Source of the DNA: Saccharopolyspora_D taberi
GTDB lineage: Bacteria > Actinomycetota > Actinomycetes > Mycobacteriales > Pseudonocardiaceae
Assembly (NCBI RefSeq): GCF_039534165.1
Contig: NZ_BAAAUX010000020.1
Location: 124,001 to 188,000, forward strand
Length of the DNA stretch: 64,000 nt
Reading direction: 5' to 3'
This document shows, one piece after another, positions 25,081-33,406 of this stretch (position 1 is the stretch's first letter; each line of letters opens with the position of its first letter). Below the pieces are notes generated by a model. That model ran no database searches, was not told the origin of the DNA, and was given only the letters and a program-made list of their open reading frames with translations. The position numbers and the translations under genes are program-made.

Positions 25081-25135
25081 TTCTTGCGTTTTGTAGGCCG
25101 AAGCGGCTTTGCCGGTTCGGCTGCGGTTTCGTGGG

Positions 25136-25224
25136 GGGTTTCCGGGGCGCTCGCCGCCCCCGGACCCCAGGCAGGTCTCCGGGATGAGTCTCCGCGGTCC
25201 GCTGCGGTTCGGTTGGGGTGGTTC
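25136..25224. repeat. Dispersed intergenic repeat, copy A
   Basis: Shares with 63243-63314 three blocks in the same order: 22 bp (GGGTTTCCGGGGCGCTCG...), 16 bp (CCCAGGCAGGTCTCCG) and about 19 bp (CGGTTCGGTyGGGGTGGTT). Spacers between the blocks differ. Both copies lie just downstream of plus-strand genes. Copy A leads into the inverted repeat at 25219. Confidence 0.8.
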
Positions 25225-25360
25225 TCATCCCGTCGACCTCCACGGAGGGCTATCAGACCGCGTCAAGGGGGCCGTTTCGTTGTTGTCTTGCGGTTTTGCT
25301 CGGTGGTGCCCCCTTGACACGGTCTGATCGGGCTTTGCCAGGTCGACGGGATGAGAACCA
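25219..25360. repeat. 142-bp nested inverted repeat
   Basis: Outer arms are 21 bp and perfect (25219-25239 with 25340-25360, containing CATCCCGTCGACCT). Inner arms are 21 bp with one mismatch (25252-25272 with 25308-25328, containing GTCAAGGGGGC). A 35-base T/G-rich loop lies at the centre. No frame inside codes a transposase. It resembles a MITE-like or REP-like unit; no target-site duplication is evident. Confidence 0.85.
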
Positions 25361-25456
25361 AACCCCGCCCTTGTAGGTGGGGGCATCTGCTGGGCGCGTT
25401 AGGTGTTGTGGGGGCGGTTCAGAGCTTGCGGACCCAGGTGACAGCCCAAAGCAAAA

Positions 25457-25493
25457 GAACCCGGCTCCGTCCACCTTGGACGGTGCCGGGTTC
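25457..25493 (-). terminator. Terminator of the WXG100/EspC-like cassette
   Basis: 16-bp stem with one mismatch (GAACCCGG...), 5-base loop, followed on the minus strand by TTTTGCTTTG. Lies 18 bases past the stop of the 379-aa gene. Confidence 0.85.
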
Positions 25494-25510
25494 CTGTCTT
25501 GCGGCGGCCT

Positions 25511-26650
25511 TCAGATCACCGGGGGTGCGGCGTCTCCTACGCCTGCGGAGCCGGTTCGCCGGGGCTGTGCCGTGTTGTCCTTGGGTTCGGGGGCCTTCTG
25601 CTTCGGGTCCTCGCCGATCACCGCGGGTGGGACCGCTTCCGGGGTGCCGAACAGGTCCTCGGGCTTGGTCTTGAGTCTGGACTGGTTCTGGCGGTCCTGG
25701 GCTCCTCCGCCCATCATTCCGGCCATCGGGCCCATGGGCATCATCCCGCCCATCATTCCGCCCGTCGCGGCTGCCGCCGCTCCGCCCGCCGCTCCCGCGA
25801 CCGGCGCTGCCGCCGCAGGCGGCGTCGCCGACGGCTCCGCCGCTCCCGTGGCGCCTCCCGGCGCCAGGTCCGGCGCTTCCGCCGCCGCTGGCGGCGCCGC
25901 GGCTCCTGCTCCTCCGCCGGAATCAGCGGCTCCGCCGCCTCCGCCTCCGCCCGGCGCAGGCTCGGGCGGCGCGGGCGCGGGGGGAGCGGGCGCGGGAGGA
26001 GCGGCAGGCGACGCAGCCGGAGCAGGCGGCGCGGCGGGAGCCTGGAAGTCCCAGTTCCCCTCGGGCATCCGCTTGTCGAACCGCACGTCCCCGATCGCCT
26101 TGCCGGACCCCAGCTCGTCGCAGAACCGCGCGAAAGCCCGGAAGGCGTCCTCCACCGACGAGAACAGCTCCTCCGCCGGACCGTCCAAATCGGACAGGTA
26201 CTTGCGCGCTCGCTGGTCCCCCTCGTGCGGCACGACCAGTGCCTGCGACACCGAATCCGCCGTCTCGGCGATCGTGTCCCCGATGTCGGTCAGCAGCTCG
26301 TCGACCGTTTCCGCCGTGTGGTCCAGGGCCGCCGCCAGCGCGCGCATCGCGTCCACCAGGTCGTTGCCCGCCAGTCCGGCGTCCTGCATGTGCGCGAGGA
26401 AGGCGTCCGCGTCCGCCCCCTGCCAGGAGCTGTCGATGCCGCCGAGCTTGCCCGCGACGTCACGCGCGGCCTTCTCCACCCGGTCCGCCGTGCGGCGCCA
26501 GACCTCCGCCGCTTCCTTCATGTCCTCGGCTCGGCCCACGGCCTGCTCGAAGCGTTCCCGCACCGGGTCCGACACCGCCAGCTCGGCGGCGACCTCGGTC
26601 AGGTAGTCCAGGTGTTCGGCGACCTCGGCCGCGATTCGGGAGCCCCGCAT
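25511..26650 (-). CDS. WXG100-domain protein with Pro/Ala/Gly-rich C-terminus, putative ESX substrate
   Basis: 379 aa. Residues 1-190 are helical with a WXG turn at W76-Q-G78 (DSSWQGADADAF). From about 200 the chain is Pro/Ala/Gly-rich with a poly-Gly run, then a Met/Gly block (GGMMGGMMPMGPMAGMMGGG) and DRQNQSRLKTKPEDLFG. The Met/Gly block and the (D/E)RQN...LF end recur in the 1006-aa protein at 7226. Start ATG 26650 is 3 bp from the stop of the EspC-like gene. It lies inside the ESX locus between mycP and eccB, so it is a likely substrate; family naming as PPE-like is not supported. Confidence 0.8.
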   Translation of the reverse strand: MRGSRIAAEVAEHLDYLTEVAAELAVSDPVRERFEQAVGRAEDMKEAAEVWRRTADRVEKAARDVAGKLGGIDSSWQGADADAFLAHMQDAGLAGNDLVDAMRALAAALDHTAETVDELLTDIGDTIAETADSVSQALVVPHEGDQRARKYLSDLDGPAEELFSSVEDAFRAFARFCDELGSGKAIGDVRFDKRMPEGNWDFQAPAAPPAPAASPAAPPAPAPPAPAPPEPAPGGGGGGGAADSGGGAGAAAPPAAAEAPDLAPGGATGAAEPSATPPAAAAPVAGAAGGAAAAATGGMMGGMMPMGPMAGMMGGGAQDRQNQSRLKTKPEDLFGTPEAVPPAVIGEDPKQKAPEPKDNTAQPRRTGSAGVGDAAPPVI

Positions 26651-26653
26651 CGT

Positions 26654-26968
26654 CTACCACTCCTGCTTCCGCGCGATGTCCTCGGCGTTGTCGTCGTCCC
26701 CTCCGGTGTGGAAGTCCACGACCTCGCGGAGCTCTCGCCCCGCCCCGGTCAGCACCTCGCTCGCACGGCTCGCCTGGTCCCCGAGCAGCCCGGCCAGCCG
26801 CTGGTAGGCGTCGGCCGCACCTTCCTTCCTGCCCAGCTCCCCGAAGGACTCCGGCTCCAGCCGGGCCCCGTCGAGCTCCCGCCGCGCGTTCCCGATCTCC
26901 TCACCCGCGGCCGTCACCTCGTCCGCGTACTGGGTGAGCCACTCCGTGTCGACCCGGATCCCCGACAT
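26654..26968 (-). CDS. EspC-like small helical protein paired with the WXG100 gene
   Basis: 104 aa. MSGIRVDTEWLTQYADEV begins an EspC-type protein (ESX-1 secretion-associated, DUF2580-like as recalled). Two helices flank the middle; the C-terminus is acidic then basic (GGDDDNAEDIARKQEW). ATG at 26968 is preferred over GTG at 26974 because GGAGGT lies 6 bases upstream. It is coupled to the 379-aa gene as the 103-aa gene is coupled to the 1006-aa gene. Confidence 0.82.
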   Translation of the reverse strand: MSGIRVDTEWLTQYADEVTAAGEEIGNARRELDGARLEPESFGELGRKEGAADAYQRLAGLLGDQASRASEVLTGAGRELREVVDFHTGGDDDNAEDIARKQEW

Positions 26969-27003
26969 CGCCACACCTCCCCGCCTCGTTGCTCTTAAAG
27001 CGC

Positions 27004-27040
27004 GTCCGCCCGCAGCTCCTCGTCGGTGCTGCGGGCGGAC
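27004..27040 (-). terminator. eccB terminator
   Basis: 13-bp perfect stem (GTCCGCCCGCAGC and complement) with an 11-base loop, extended by AGCG/CGCT past one mismatch. It lies about 50 bases beyond the eccB stop and 35 bases before the EspC-like gene. Confidence 0.75.
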
Positions 27041-27089
27041 TCGCTGTTTCCTCGGACGTCGTCGGGGAAGTGCCGGTTCCCCGTTCGGC

Positions 27090-28676
27090 TCAGCTGCCTC
27101 CGGTGGCGGCCTGCTGCTTCGGCGGCGGCGGCCGGTTCACCGCACCCGGCGGCACCGGGATCGAGTCGTAGACGAAGCTCGCCTGCGCCGGATCCAGGAA
27201 GTCACCCGTGGGCAGCGTGGGCGGGTTCCCGCGCAGCAGCCACGAAGGACCGTCCCTGAGGTCGAAGACGCTGCCGATCACGCCCAGTCCCTGCGCCGTG
27301 GCGACGTCCTTGATGCCGTAGGTCACGCCCTGGTCGGACACCAGGACGATCGGACCGCTGTCGCCCGCCTCGTTGGCCGCACCGCGGATCACGGCCGCCT
27401 TGCCCGCCGGCATGTAGAAGTAGTCGACCTTCGGCCCGTTGCCGTCGTGCTGGGCCAGCTTCACCGGTGCCTTCGCAGCGGGCGAACCCTGGTTCAGGGT
27501 GACGGTGACGTGGTGCTCGTTGTTGATGTTCTGCCAGCTCAGGCAGGAGGTGTCGGACTCCTGGAAGGACACCGGCTTGGACACCGCCATCGGGAAGGTG
27601 TCCAGCTTCAGGTACGCGCTGGTGGGCGCGTCCTGCGCGTCGGTGATCGCACCGGTGCGGTCCGGGATCTCCCGGCTGCTGCTGTTCGAGGCGTGCAGCA
27701 GCGCGGCCGCACCGGCCGAGATCTGCTGCTTGCCCTCGGACAGCAGCACGAAGTACTGGTCCGGCTGGTCCGGGATGTCCCGCTTGACCACGTCGCCGAC
27801 CTTGCCCTGCGGCATGTTGTAGCTGACCGGGTCGCCCTCGTTGGGCACGTCCGGGATGTTCAGCTGCGGCACCGAGGGAATCGCGTTGAGCATGTTCGTG
27901 CTGATCGTGCGCGGGGTCTTGCCCTGCAGCCCGAAGATGTCGGCGATCACCTTGTCGCTGCTGTCCACCTTGGCCTTCACGGCCTGGGTGTGGACCTGGT
28001 TCGGAATGCCCTCCACCCGGTAGACCAGGTACTCGTCGCCGGAGGTCTGGTCCTTGACGTAGAGCGACTGCTCCGGGGCGAGCGGGGTGCCGTGGTTGGC
28101 GTCACCGCCGATCACGGTGGTCTCGATCTTGGTGGAGCTCTCGATGCTGGCGGCGTTGAGGGTGTTCTTGACGTCACCGACGTCGCAGATCGCCCATGCC
28201 GGCAGCGCGCCGTTCTTGGCGTCGGGCAGGTAGGTGGGGGCGTTGACCATGCCGGTGCGGGGACCGCGCGGGAACTCCGCCAGCGCCGCCTCCTTCACCG
28301 TCGTCGGCTGCGGCGGGCCGCCCTGACCACCGCCCTGGGCCATCACCAGCAGCTTCGCCGACGCCATGTTCAGCATCGGGATCAGCCGCTTCTGCGCCTT
28401 GTCGTCAGCGGTCACGACGAAAACGCTGCCGCTCTCCTTGGCGATCACGATCGAACCGGGCTCCGGGACGTTTCCCTTCCCACCGAACAGCCCCCACACG
28501 AGGAATCCGATGAGCCCGATGGCGGCGAGGACGATCCCGACGACGGTAGCCCTCTTGTGCGAGCCCATCGGATCGTGCAGCATCACCGCGTCTTTGCGCA
28601 CCAGCGCCGATTCCATCCGGCGCAGCACGAACCGATATGCCTGGACCTGTGACTTGGTTGTGGGTGTTGATGCCAT
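27090..28676 (-). CDS. eccB: Type VII secretion protein EccB
   Basis: 528 aa. Short cytosolic N-terminus (TPTTKSQVQAYRFVLRRMESALVRKD, family-typical), one transmembrane helix (about 44-66), then a large extracytoplasmic domain of repeated R-domains around a central core, with two cysteines (AICDVGD, TSCLSWQN) fitting the family disulfide. Ends in a Pro/Gln tail. ATG at 28676; the Shine-Dalgarno is weak. Divergent from eccE. Confidence 0.95.
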   Translation of the reverse strand: MASTPTTKSQVQAYRFVLRRMESALVRKDAVMLHDPMGSHKRATVVGIVLAAIGLIGFLVWGLFGGKGNVPEPGSIVIAKESGSVFVVTADDKAQKRLIPMLNMASAKLLVMAQGGGQGGPPQPTTVKEAALAEFPRGPRTGMVNAPTYLPDAKNGALPAWAICDVGDVKNTLNAASIESSTKIETTVIGGDANHGTPLAPEQSLYVKDQTSGDEYLVYRVEGIPNQVHTQAVKAKVDSSDKVIADIFGLQGKTPRTISTNMLNAIPSVPQLNIPDVPNEGDPVSYNMPQGKVGDVVKRDIPDQPDQYFVLLSEGKQQISAGAAALLHASNSSSREIPDRTGAITDAQDAPTSAYLKLDTFPMAVSKPVSFQESDTSCLSWQNINNEHHVTVTLNQGSPAAKAPVKLAQHDGNGPKVDYFYMPAGKAAVIRGAANEAGDSGPIVLVSDQGVTYGIKDVATAQGLGVIGSVFDLRDGPSWLLRGNPPTLPTGDFLDPAQASFVYDSIPVPPGAVNRPPPPKQQAATGGS

Positions 28677-28850
28677 TCTTCGCCTACAGCTCTCCCGTCC
28701 GAGGTACGGTTCGGCATGCTAGCCGCACGAAGGTATCGAATGGGTACGGTTCAGCCGAACCACCAGTATTCTCTTCACGCGGCTGCCGCCAGCCAGTGAC
28801 CCACGTTCGCCGTGTGCCGCACTTACCTGCGAGGGGGAGAGACCGAACGG
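28677..28850. promoter_or_regulatory. Divergent region eccB / eccE
   Basis: 174 bp. Candidate -10 boxes: TATTCT (28767-28772) towards eccE and TAGCAT (28717-28722 region, minus strand) towards eccB. GTACGGTTC occurs twice (about 28703 and 28745) and could be a regulator site. No convincing -35 boxes. Confidence 0.35.
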
Positions 28851-30152
28851 ATGTCCGTGACCACACAACATCCGGCCCAGCCGAAAGCCTCCGGGCCCGC
28901 CAACGCGCAACGCACGCGCATCCGTGCGCGACGGCGCACCAACGGCGCGACGCTCGGGGCCATCCCGGTGGCCAACATCGTGCTCATCGAGGTCGGCCTC
29001 GCCATCGGCCTGGTCCTCGTGCTGATCAACCCGACGCTGTGGCCCGTCTCGGCGGGCGTCGCCGGGTTCGCGCTGATCATCGCGCTGCTGCGGCGCCGCG
29101 GTCGCTGGTTCACCCAGTGGTTCGGGCTGGTGCTCGAATACCGCTCCCGCAGCCACACCCGCGTCTCCAACCCGCTCAACGTCGACGTCCTGGAGCCCGC
29201 CGAGGACAAGGACGGTGACGGGATCATAGGCCCGGACGAGAACCACCGCGTCGCGCTGCTGCGGCTCGTGGTCGAGGACCTGGTCATCGCGCGCAGCCAG
29301 GACCACGACCGCAACCCGGTCGGAATGGCCTGGCACAACGGCAAGTGGACCGCAGTGCTCGCGATCGAGCCGACGCCGTCGCTGCTCAACCCGCTGGACT
29401 CCGCGCCGAACCTGCCGCTGGGCGTGCTCGCGCCCTGCCTCGAGGACCGCGGCGTCGTGCTCGACGCCATCCAGGTCATCTGGCACTGCTACCCGGGCAG
29501 CGCCTCGCTGCCGTCGACGTCCCCCGCGCTGAACTCCTACCTGGAGGTCCTGGGACCGCTGGCCGCCGCCGCCCGCCGCACCACCTGGGTCGCGGTCCGG
29601 CTGGACCCGCAGCGCTGCGCCAAGGCCGTCGGCGAGCGCGGCGGCGGTGTCGTCGGCGCGCACCGCGCGCTCATCGGCGCCCTGTCCCGAGTCCGCAACG
29701 CCTTGGAGCGCCAGGGAATCCCGACCCGTCCGCTGGACCCGGACGAGCTGCTGCAGGCGGGCGTCGCCTCCGCCGAGCTCCAGTCCGTGCTCGGCTCGCA
29801 GCGCCCGGTCGGCCTCAAGGAGCGCTGGGACGGCGTGACCGCCGGTGGCGTCGGCCACTCCAGCTACGCGATCACCGGCTGGCCCAGCCAGATGAGCGCC
29901 AGCCTCAACGCGCTCACCGGGATCCGCGCCCTGTCGTCGAGCATCGCGCTGTCGATCTCCCCGGCCGGTGAGGACGGCGAGGTCGGCCTGCGCGGGCTGG
30001 TGCGGGTCAGCGCCCGCACGCCCACCGAGCTCGACGCCGCCGACGACCGGCTGAAGGCGATCAGCGGCCGGCTCGGCCTGACCCTGACCCCGCTGCGCGG
30101 CATGCAGCTCGCGGGCTACGCCGCGACGGTTCCGCTGGGAGGTGCGGCATGA
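28851..30152 (+). CDS. eccE: Type VII secretion protein EccE
   Basis: 433 aa. Two N-terminal transmembrane helices (IPVANIVLIEVGLAIGLVLVLI and a second around 64-82) are followed by a cytosolic domain of about 340 residues, the EccE layout. ATG at 28851 is chosen; an upstream in-frame GTG or ATG lacks a site. GGGGGAG lies about 11 bases upstream. The next gene overlaps by 4 bp. M. tuberculosis ESX-4 lacks eccE as recalled, so this is the fuller ancestral form. Confidence 0.88.
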   Translation: MSVTTQHPAQPKASGPANAQRTRIRARRRTNGATLGAIPVANIVLIEVGLAIGLVLVLINPTLWPVSAGVAGFALIIALLRRRGRWFTQWFGLVLEYRSRSHTRVSNPLNVDVLEPAEDKDGDGIIGPDENHRVALLRLVVEDLVIARSQDHDRNPVGMAWHNGKWTAVLAIEPTPSLLNPLDSAPNLPLGVLAPCLEDRGVVLDAIQVIWHCYPGSASLPSTSPALNSYLEVLGPLAAAARRTTWVAVRLDPQRCAKAVGERGGGVVGAHRALIGALSRVRNALERQGIPTRPLDPDELLQAGVASAELQSVLGSQRPVGLKERWDGVTAGGVGHSSYAITGWPSQMSASLNALTGIRALSSSIALSISPAGEDGEVGLRGLVRVSARTPTELDAADDRLKAISGRLGLTLTPLRGMQLAGYAATVPLGGAA

Positions 30153-30880
30153 GCCGGACCAGGACCATCGACACCCCGGGCAACACCGGCGCGGCCCCCG
30201 AGTTCCTCGTCACCCCGGAGACCCTGGACGCGATCAGCCCGGCGGGCGACCGCGGCGGCATGATCATCGGCTCGGACCCGGCGGGCCAGCCGATCGCGGC
30301 GTCGATCCTGCGCCCGCAGCCGACCCGGATGGTCACCGTCGGCGGCCTGTACCTGGCGCGGCAGATCGCGCTGCGGGCGATGGCCACCGGTGCGTGGGTC
30401 GTCGTCGCCACCGGCCGTCCCGCCGCGTGGAAGGTGCTGGAGCGCGCGGCCGGGAACACGCCCGACGGCAAGCCGGTGCCGCTGGCGCAGATCCGCAGGC
30501 TCACGCCGTTCGACCTGCCCCGCGCCACCGAGGACGCGCCGCTGCTGGTGATCCACGACGGCGGCGCGGTCCCGCAGGAGCTGTTCCCGCCGCGGGCGGC
30601 CTGGCAGACGACCATGTACGTGCTGCCCTACCTGCACCCGCAGGTAGGCAGCGGCACCGCCGCCAACGCCTCGGACCTGGTGCTGCTGCAGCGGCTCCCG
30701 CTCAACCAGGCGCAGCTGGCGCAGCGGATCTGGTTCCTCCAGCCACCGCAGGTGCAGCAGCTGACCCAGCTCAAGGACGACACCGTCGTCGCGCTGGGCA
30801 ACATGACGTGGTCGCTGATCAACCTGGTCACCAACAAGAAGGAGCAGGAGATCCTCGGCCCCATCCGCCGCGGCGACTGA
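30149..30880 (+). CDS. eccE-linked conserved protein
   Basis: 243 aa, soluble, not recognised by domain. It has alternating strand/helix patterns (RMVTVGGLYLARQIALRAM, GAWVVVATGR, PLLVIHDGG, DLVLLQRLPLNQAQLAQ), suggesting an alpha/beta fold with no Walker motif. It overlaps eccE by 4 bp (ATGA), so a stoichiometric partner of EccE is inferred. Ends before a strong hairpin. Confidence 0.75.
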   Translation: MSRTRTIDTPGNTGAAPEFLVTPETLDAISPAGDRGGMIIGSDPAGQPIAASILRPQPTRMVTVGGLYLARQIALRAMATGAWVVVATGRPAAWKVLERAAGNTPDGKPVPLAQIRRLTPFDLPRATEDAPLLVIHDGGAVPQELFPPRAAWQTTMYVLPYLHPQVGSGTAANASDLVLLQRLPLNQAQLAQRIWFLQPPQVQQLTQLKDDTVVALGNMTWSLINLVTNKKEQEILGPIRRGD

Positions 30881-30909
30881 CCCCCTGCGCTCGCGGCCAC
30901 TGGCACAGC

Positions 30910-30941
30910 GGAGCCCCGGACCGACTTCGGTCCGGGGCTCC
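30910..30941. terminator. Bidirectional terminator
   Basis: 14-15-bp perfect stem GGAGCCCCGGACCGA and its complement with a tiny loop, between convergent ends at 30880 and 30950. Confidence 0.88.
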
Positions 30942-30949
30942 TCCGCGTT

Positions 30950-31867
30950 TCAGCCCTTCGCGCGCCGCAACCGCAGCCCCACGCCTCCGGCGACCAGGAA
31001 GACCACACCGGTCAGCAGCACCAGCAGCGGCCCGCTCAACGCCCCGTCGGTCCAGTCCCACACCGCCTCCGGCACCGCCAGCGTCACTCCCACGACGCCG
31101 AGCGCCAGCAGGACCGCGGACCGCTCGACGAGGTACGCGCCGAAGCACAGCGCCGCGATCAGCAGCGTGAGCCCGTAACCCCACCACGGCTGCTCGGCGC
31201 TCACCGCGTACTGCGCGCCGATCATCGCGACCACGACCCCGGAACCGTAGGCGACCCGGCGGTGTTCCAGGACCAGCGCCAACGCCGTCCACAGTGCACC
31301 CAGGACGATCAGTCCCGCCGAGACCGACGGCGTCGAGCTGTCGAACCACTCGCCCGCACCGGCCAGCACCAGCCCCGCGCTGAACGCGACAGCCGCCAGC
31401 AGCACCGGAATCCCTCGCACGACGACGTATCCGAGCACGGCGACGAGCAGGCCCGTCGCGGTCGCGGCCAGCGACTCGTACTCGTCGAGCGCGCTGCCGA
31501 CCGTCAGCGCCGCGGTCCCGGAGGCGAGGGCGAACAGCACCGACACGATCCGCCCGCGCGGCCCCTGTCGCTCACCACCGATGACCAGCCCGACCACGAC
31601 GAGCACCAGCGTGGCGGCGGCGAGCAGGCCGACCTTCGCCGGGCGGGGCAGGTCGTCCCACGACATCCCGACAAGCAGCGACGCCCCGCCGAGCACCAGC
31701 GCGCCACCCACGTAACCGAGCACCTCCCACAGACCGCCACCGGCGGGTGCACCCCGGTCGGAGTCGAGCGCGTCCCGGACCTCGGCGGCCTGCTCGCGGG
31801 AAATCACACCCCGCTCGGCCAGGTCTTCCAGGCGCTTGTGCTGTTCGGGCGTAAGTCGGTACCTCAT
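30950..31867 (-). CDS. DUF2157-like polytopic membrane protein
   Basis: 305 aa. A short cytosolic N-terminus (RYRLTPEQHKRLEDLAERGVISREQAAEVRDAL) resembles the lead helices of DUF2157 proteins; about eight to nine hydrophobic helices follow, and the end is basic (GLRLRRAKG). Function unknown. ATG at 31867 is chosen: a longer upstream frame runs into truA. It follows truA by 51 bp on the same strand, with a 14-bp palindrome in the gap. Confidence 0.75.
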   Translation of the reverse strand: MRYRLTPEQHKRLEDLAERGVISREQAAEVRDALDSDRGAPAGGGLWEVLGYVGGALVLGGASLLVGMSWDDLPRPAKVGLLAAATLVLVVVGLVIGGERQGPRGRIVSVLFALASGTAALTVGSALDEYESLAATATGLLVAVLGYVVVRGIPVLLAAVAFSAGLVLAGAGEWFDSSTPSVSAGLIVLGALWTALALVLEHRRVAYGSGVVVAMIGAQYAVSAEQPWWGYGLTLLIAALCFGAYLVERSAVLLALGVVGVTLAVPEAVWDWTDGALSGPLLVLLTGVVFLVAGGVGLRLRRAKG

Positions 31868-31903
31868 CACCGCCAGTACAACACCGGGAAGGCGCGCTTG
31901 TCG

Positions 31904-31917
31904 GTAGGTGAACCTAC
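31904..31917. promoter_or_regulatory. 14-bp palindrome after truA
   Basis: GTAGGT-GA-ACCTAC, directly after the truA stop and about 40 bp before the DUF2157-like gene. Could be a regulator site or a small hairpin. Confidence 0.35.
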
Positions 31918-32799
31918 TCAGCCGAGGGACCGCACGGCCCTGGTCGCGGCGGCGCGGGAGGGCAGCTCGTCGTCGGAGGGGTAGTCGACGCCGACGAGGG
32001 TCAGCCCGTGCGCGGGCGCGACGGTGCTCGTGCGCTGCTCGGCGCGGAGCACGTCGCCCGGCCACGGCCTCGGGCGCCTGCCGTCGCCGACCATCAGCAG
32101 CGCGCCGACGAGGCTGCGGACCATGGAGTGGCAGAAGGCGTCGGCGCTCACGTGCGCGACCACCAGGTGCGGGCCGACGCGCTCCCACTCGAAGCGCTGG
32201 AGCTCGCGGACCGTGGTCGCGCCCTCGCGCTGCTTGCAGAACGCGGCGAAGTCGTTGAGCCCCAGCAGATCCCGAGACCCGGCGTTGAGGGCGTCCACAT
32301 CGAGCGGACGGTTCCAGGCCAGGGTGTCCCTGCGCCGCAACGGATCAACGCCCCACGGCGCGTCCGAGACCTGGTACCGGTAGTGCCTGCGCATGGCCGA
32401 GAACCGCGCGTCGAACCCCTCCGGTGCCACCCGCGCGCCCAGCACGCGCACGTCGCCCGGCAGGATCCGGTTCCACCGGTGGCACATCCGCTCCAGGTCC
32501 GGAATCCCCTGCGCGTCGACGGAAAGCCGCCCGCCCTCGCCGGGACCGAGCGGGACCGCGTCGACGTGCACGACCTGGCCGGAAGCGTGCACCCCGGTGT
32601 CGGTCCGGCCCGCCACCACCACCGATCGCGGCACCGAACGCCCCGGCGGCTGCTTCCACAGCGCGTCCTCCAGCAGGCCCTGGACCGTGCGCCGGTCGGG
32701 CTGCTTGGCCCAGCCGAAGAAGTCCGTGCCGTCGTAGGAGACGTCCAGCCGCAGACGAACGAGCCCGCCCTCCCCGGAGGGAGCGGCGGGCTCGTCCAC
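31918..32799 (-). CDS. truA: tRNA pseudouridine(38-40) synthase
   Basis: 293 aa. Makes pseudouridine at positions 38-40 of tRNA anticodon arms. The family core LDVSYDGTDFFGWAKQ and the catalytic loop VAGRTDTGVHASGQV (Asp in GRTDTG) are intact, with RHYRYQV and FCHSMVRSLVG later. GTG start at 32799; no good Shine-Dalgarno, but it is 20 bp after rplQ so it may be translated by coupling. Last gene of the alpha operon, as in many actinobacteria. Confidence 0.94.
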   Translation of the reverse strand: MDEPAAPSGEGGLVRLRLDVSYDGTDFFGWAKQPDRRTVQGLLEDALWKQPPGRSVPRSVVVAGRTDTGVHASGQVVHVDAVPLGPGEGGRLSVDAQGIPDLERMCHRWNRILPGDVRVLGARVAPEGFDARFSAMRRHYRYQVSDAPWGVDPLRRRDTLAWNRPLDVDALNAGSRDLLGLNDFAAFCKQREGATTVRELQRFEWERVGPHLVVAHVSADAFCHSMVRSLVGALLMVGDGRRPRPWPGDVLRAEQRTSTVAPAHGLTLVGVDYPSDDELPSRAAATRAVRSLG

Positions 32800-32819
32800 G
32801 GCGTCGCTGCGCGCAGAGA

Positions 32820-33356
32820 TCAGGACTCGTCCTTCTTCTCGGCAACGGTGTCCTCGGCCTTGGCCTCCTCGGCCGGAGCCTCGGTCGCCTCGGTCGCGGT
32901 CTCCTCCGCCTTGACGGCGTCCGCCGACGGCTCGGCAGCCTCGTCCTTCTTGGCCGCGAACTTGGTGCCGCGAGCGGCCTCCGCCTCGGCGGTGACGGTC
33001 TTCTCCGTCACCAGCGCGATCACGGCCATCTTCGCGTTGTCACCGCGGCGCGGCATCGCCTTGACGATGCGCGTGTAGCCGCCGTTGCGGTCGGCGAAGT
33101 GCGGGCCGATCTCGGCGAAGAGCTTGTGCACGACGTCCTTGTCGCGGATGGTCTTCATGACCTCGCGACGGTTGTGCAGGTCGCCCTTCTTGGCCTTGGT
33201 GATCAGACGCTCGGCGAGCGGCCGGAGCCGTTTCGCCTTCGCCTCGGTCGTGGTGATTTTCCCGTGCTCGAACAGCGAGGTGGCCAGGTTGGCCAGCATC
33301 AGCCGCTCGTGCGACGGCGACCCGCCGAGACGCGCTCCCTTGGTGGGGGTGGGCAT
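32820..33356 (-). CDS. rplQ: 50S ribosomal protein L17
   Basis: 178 aa; the core (MPTPTKGARLGGSPSHERLMLANLA) is normal, but residues from about 125 form an acidic/Ala-rich extension (AEPSADAVKAEETATEATEAP) common in actinobacteria. Follows rpoA by 50 bp. Confidence 0.97.
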   Translation of the reverse strand: MPTPTKGARLGGSPSHERLMLANLATSLFEHGKITTTEAKAKRLRPLAERLITKAKKGDLHNRREVMKTIRDKDVVHKLFAEIGPHFADRNGGYTRIVKAMPRRGDNAKMAVIALVTEKTVTAEAEAARGTKFAAKKDEAAEPSADAVKAEETATEATEAPAEEAKAEDTVAEKKDES

Positions 33357-33406
33357 CGGTTGCTCCTCTCAAGGCGCGGATCGGTTCCCCTCACCGCGCA
33401 AAACAG

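Larger units (their letters stand above)
25031..25510. other. Gene-free stretch between mycP and the WXG100 gene
   Basis: 480 bp between convergent genes. It contains two terminators, a dispersed intergenic repeat and a nested inverted repeat, annotated separately. No frame in it looks coding. Confidence 0.75.

Noticed and set aside
25219..25360. Insertion sequence
   Set aside because: Only 142 bp with no transposase frame; called an inverted repeat of unknown origin.
30828..31349. Short frames over the DUF2157-like gene and its terminator
   Set aside because: Low-complexity shadows; the hydrophobic reading frame is the coherent one.
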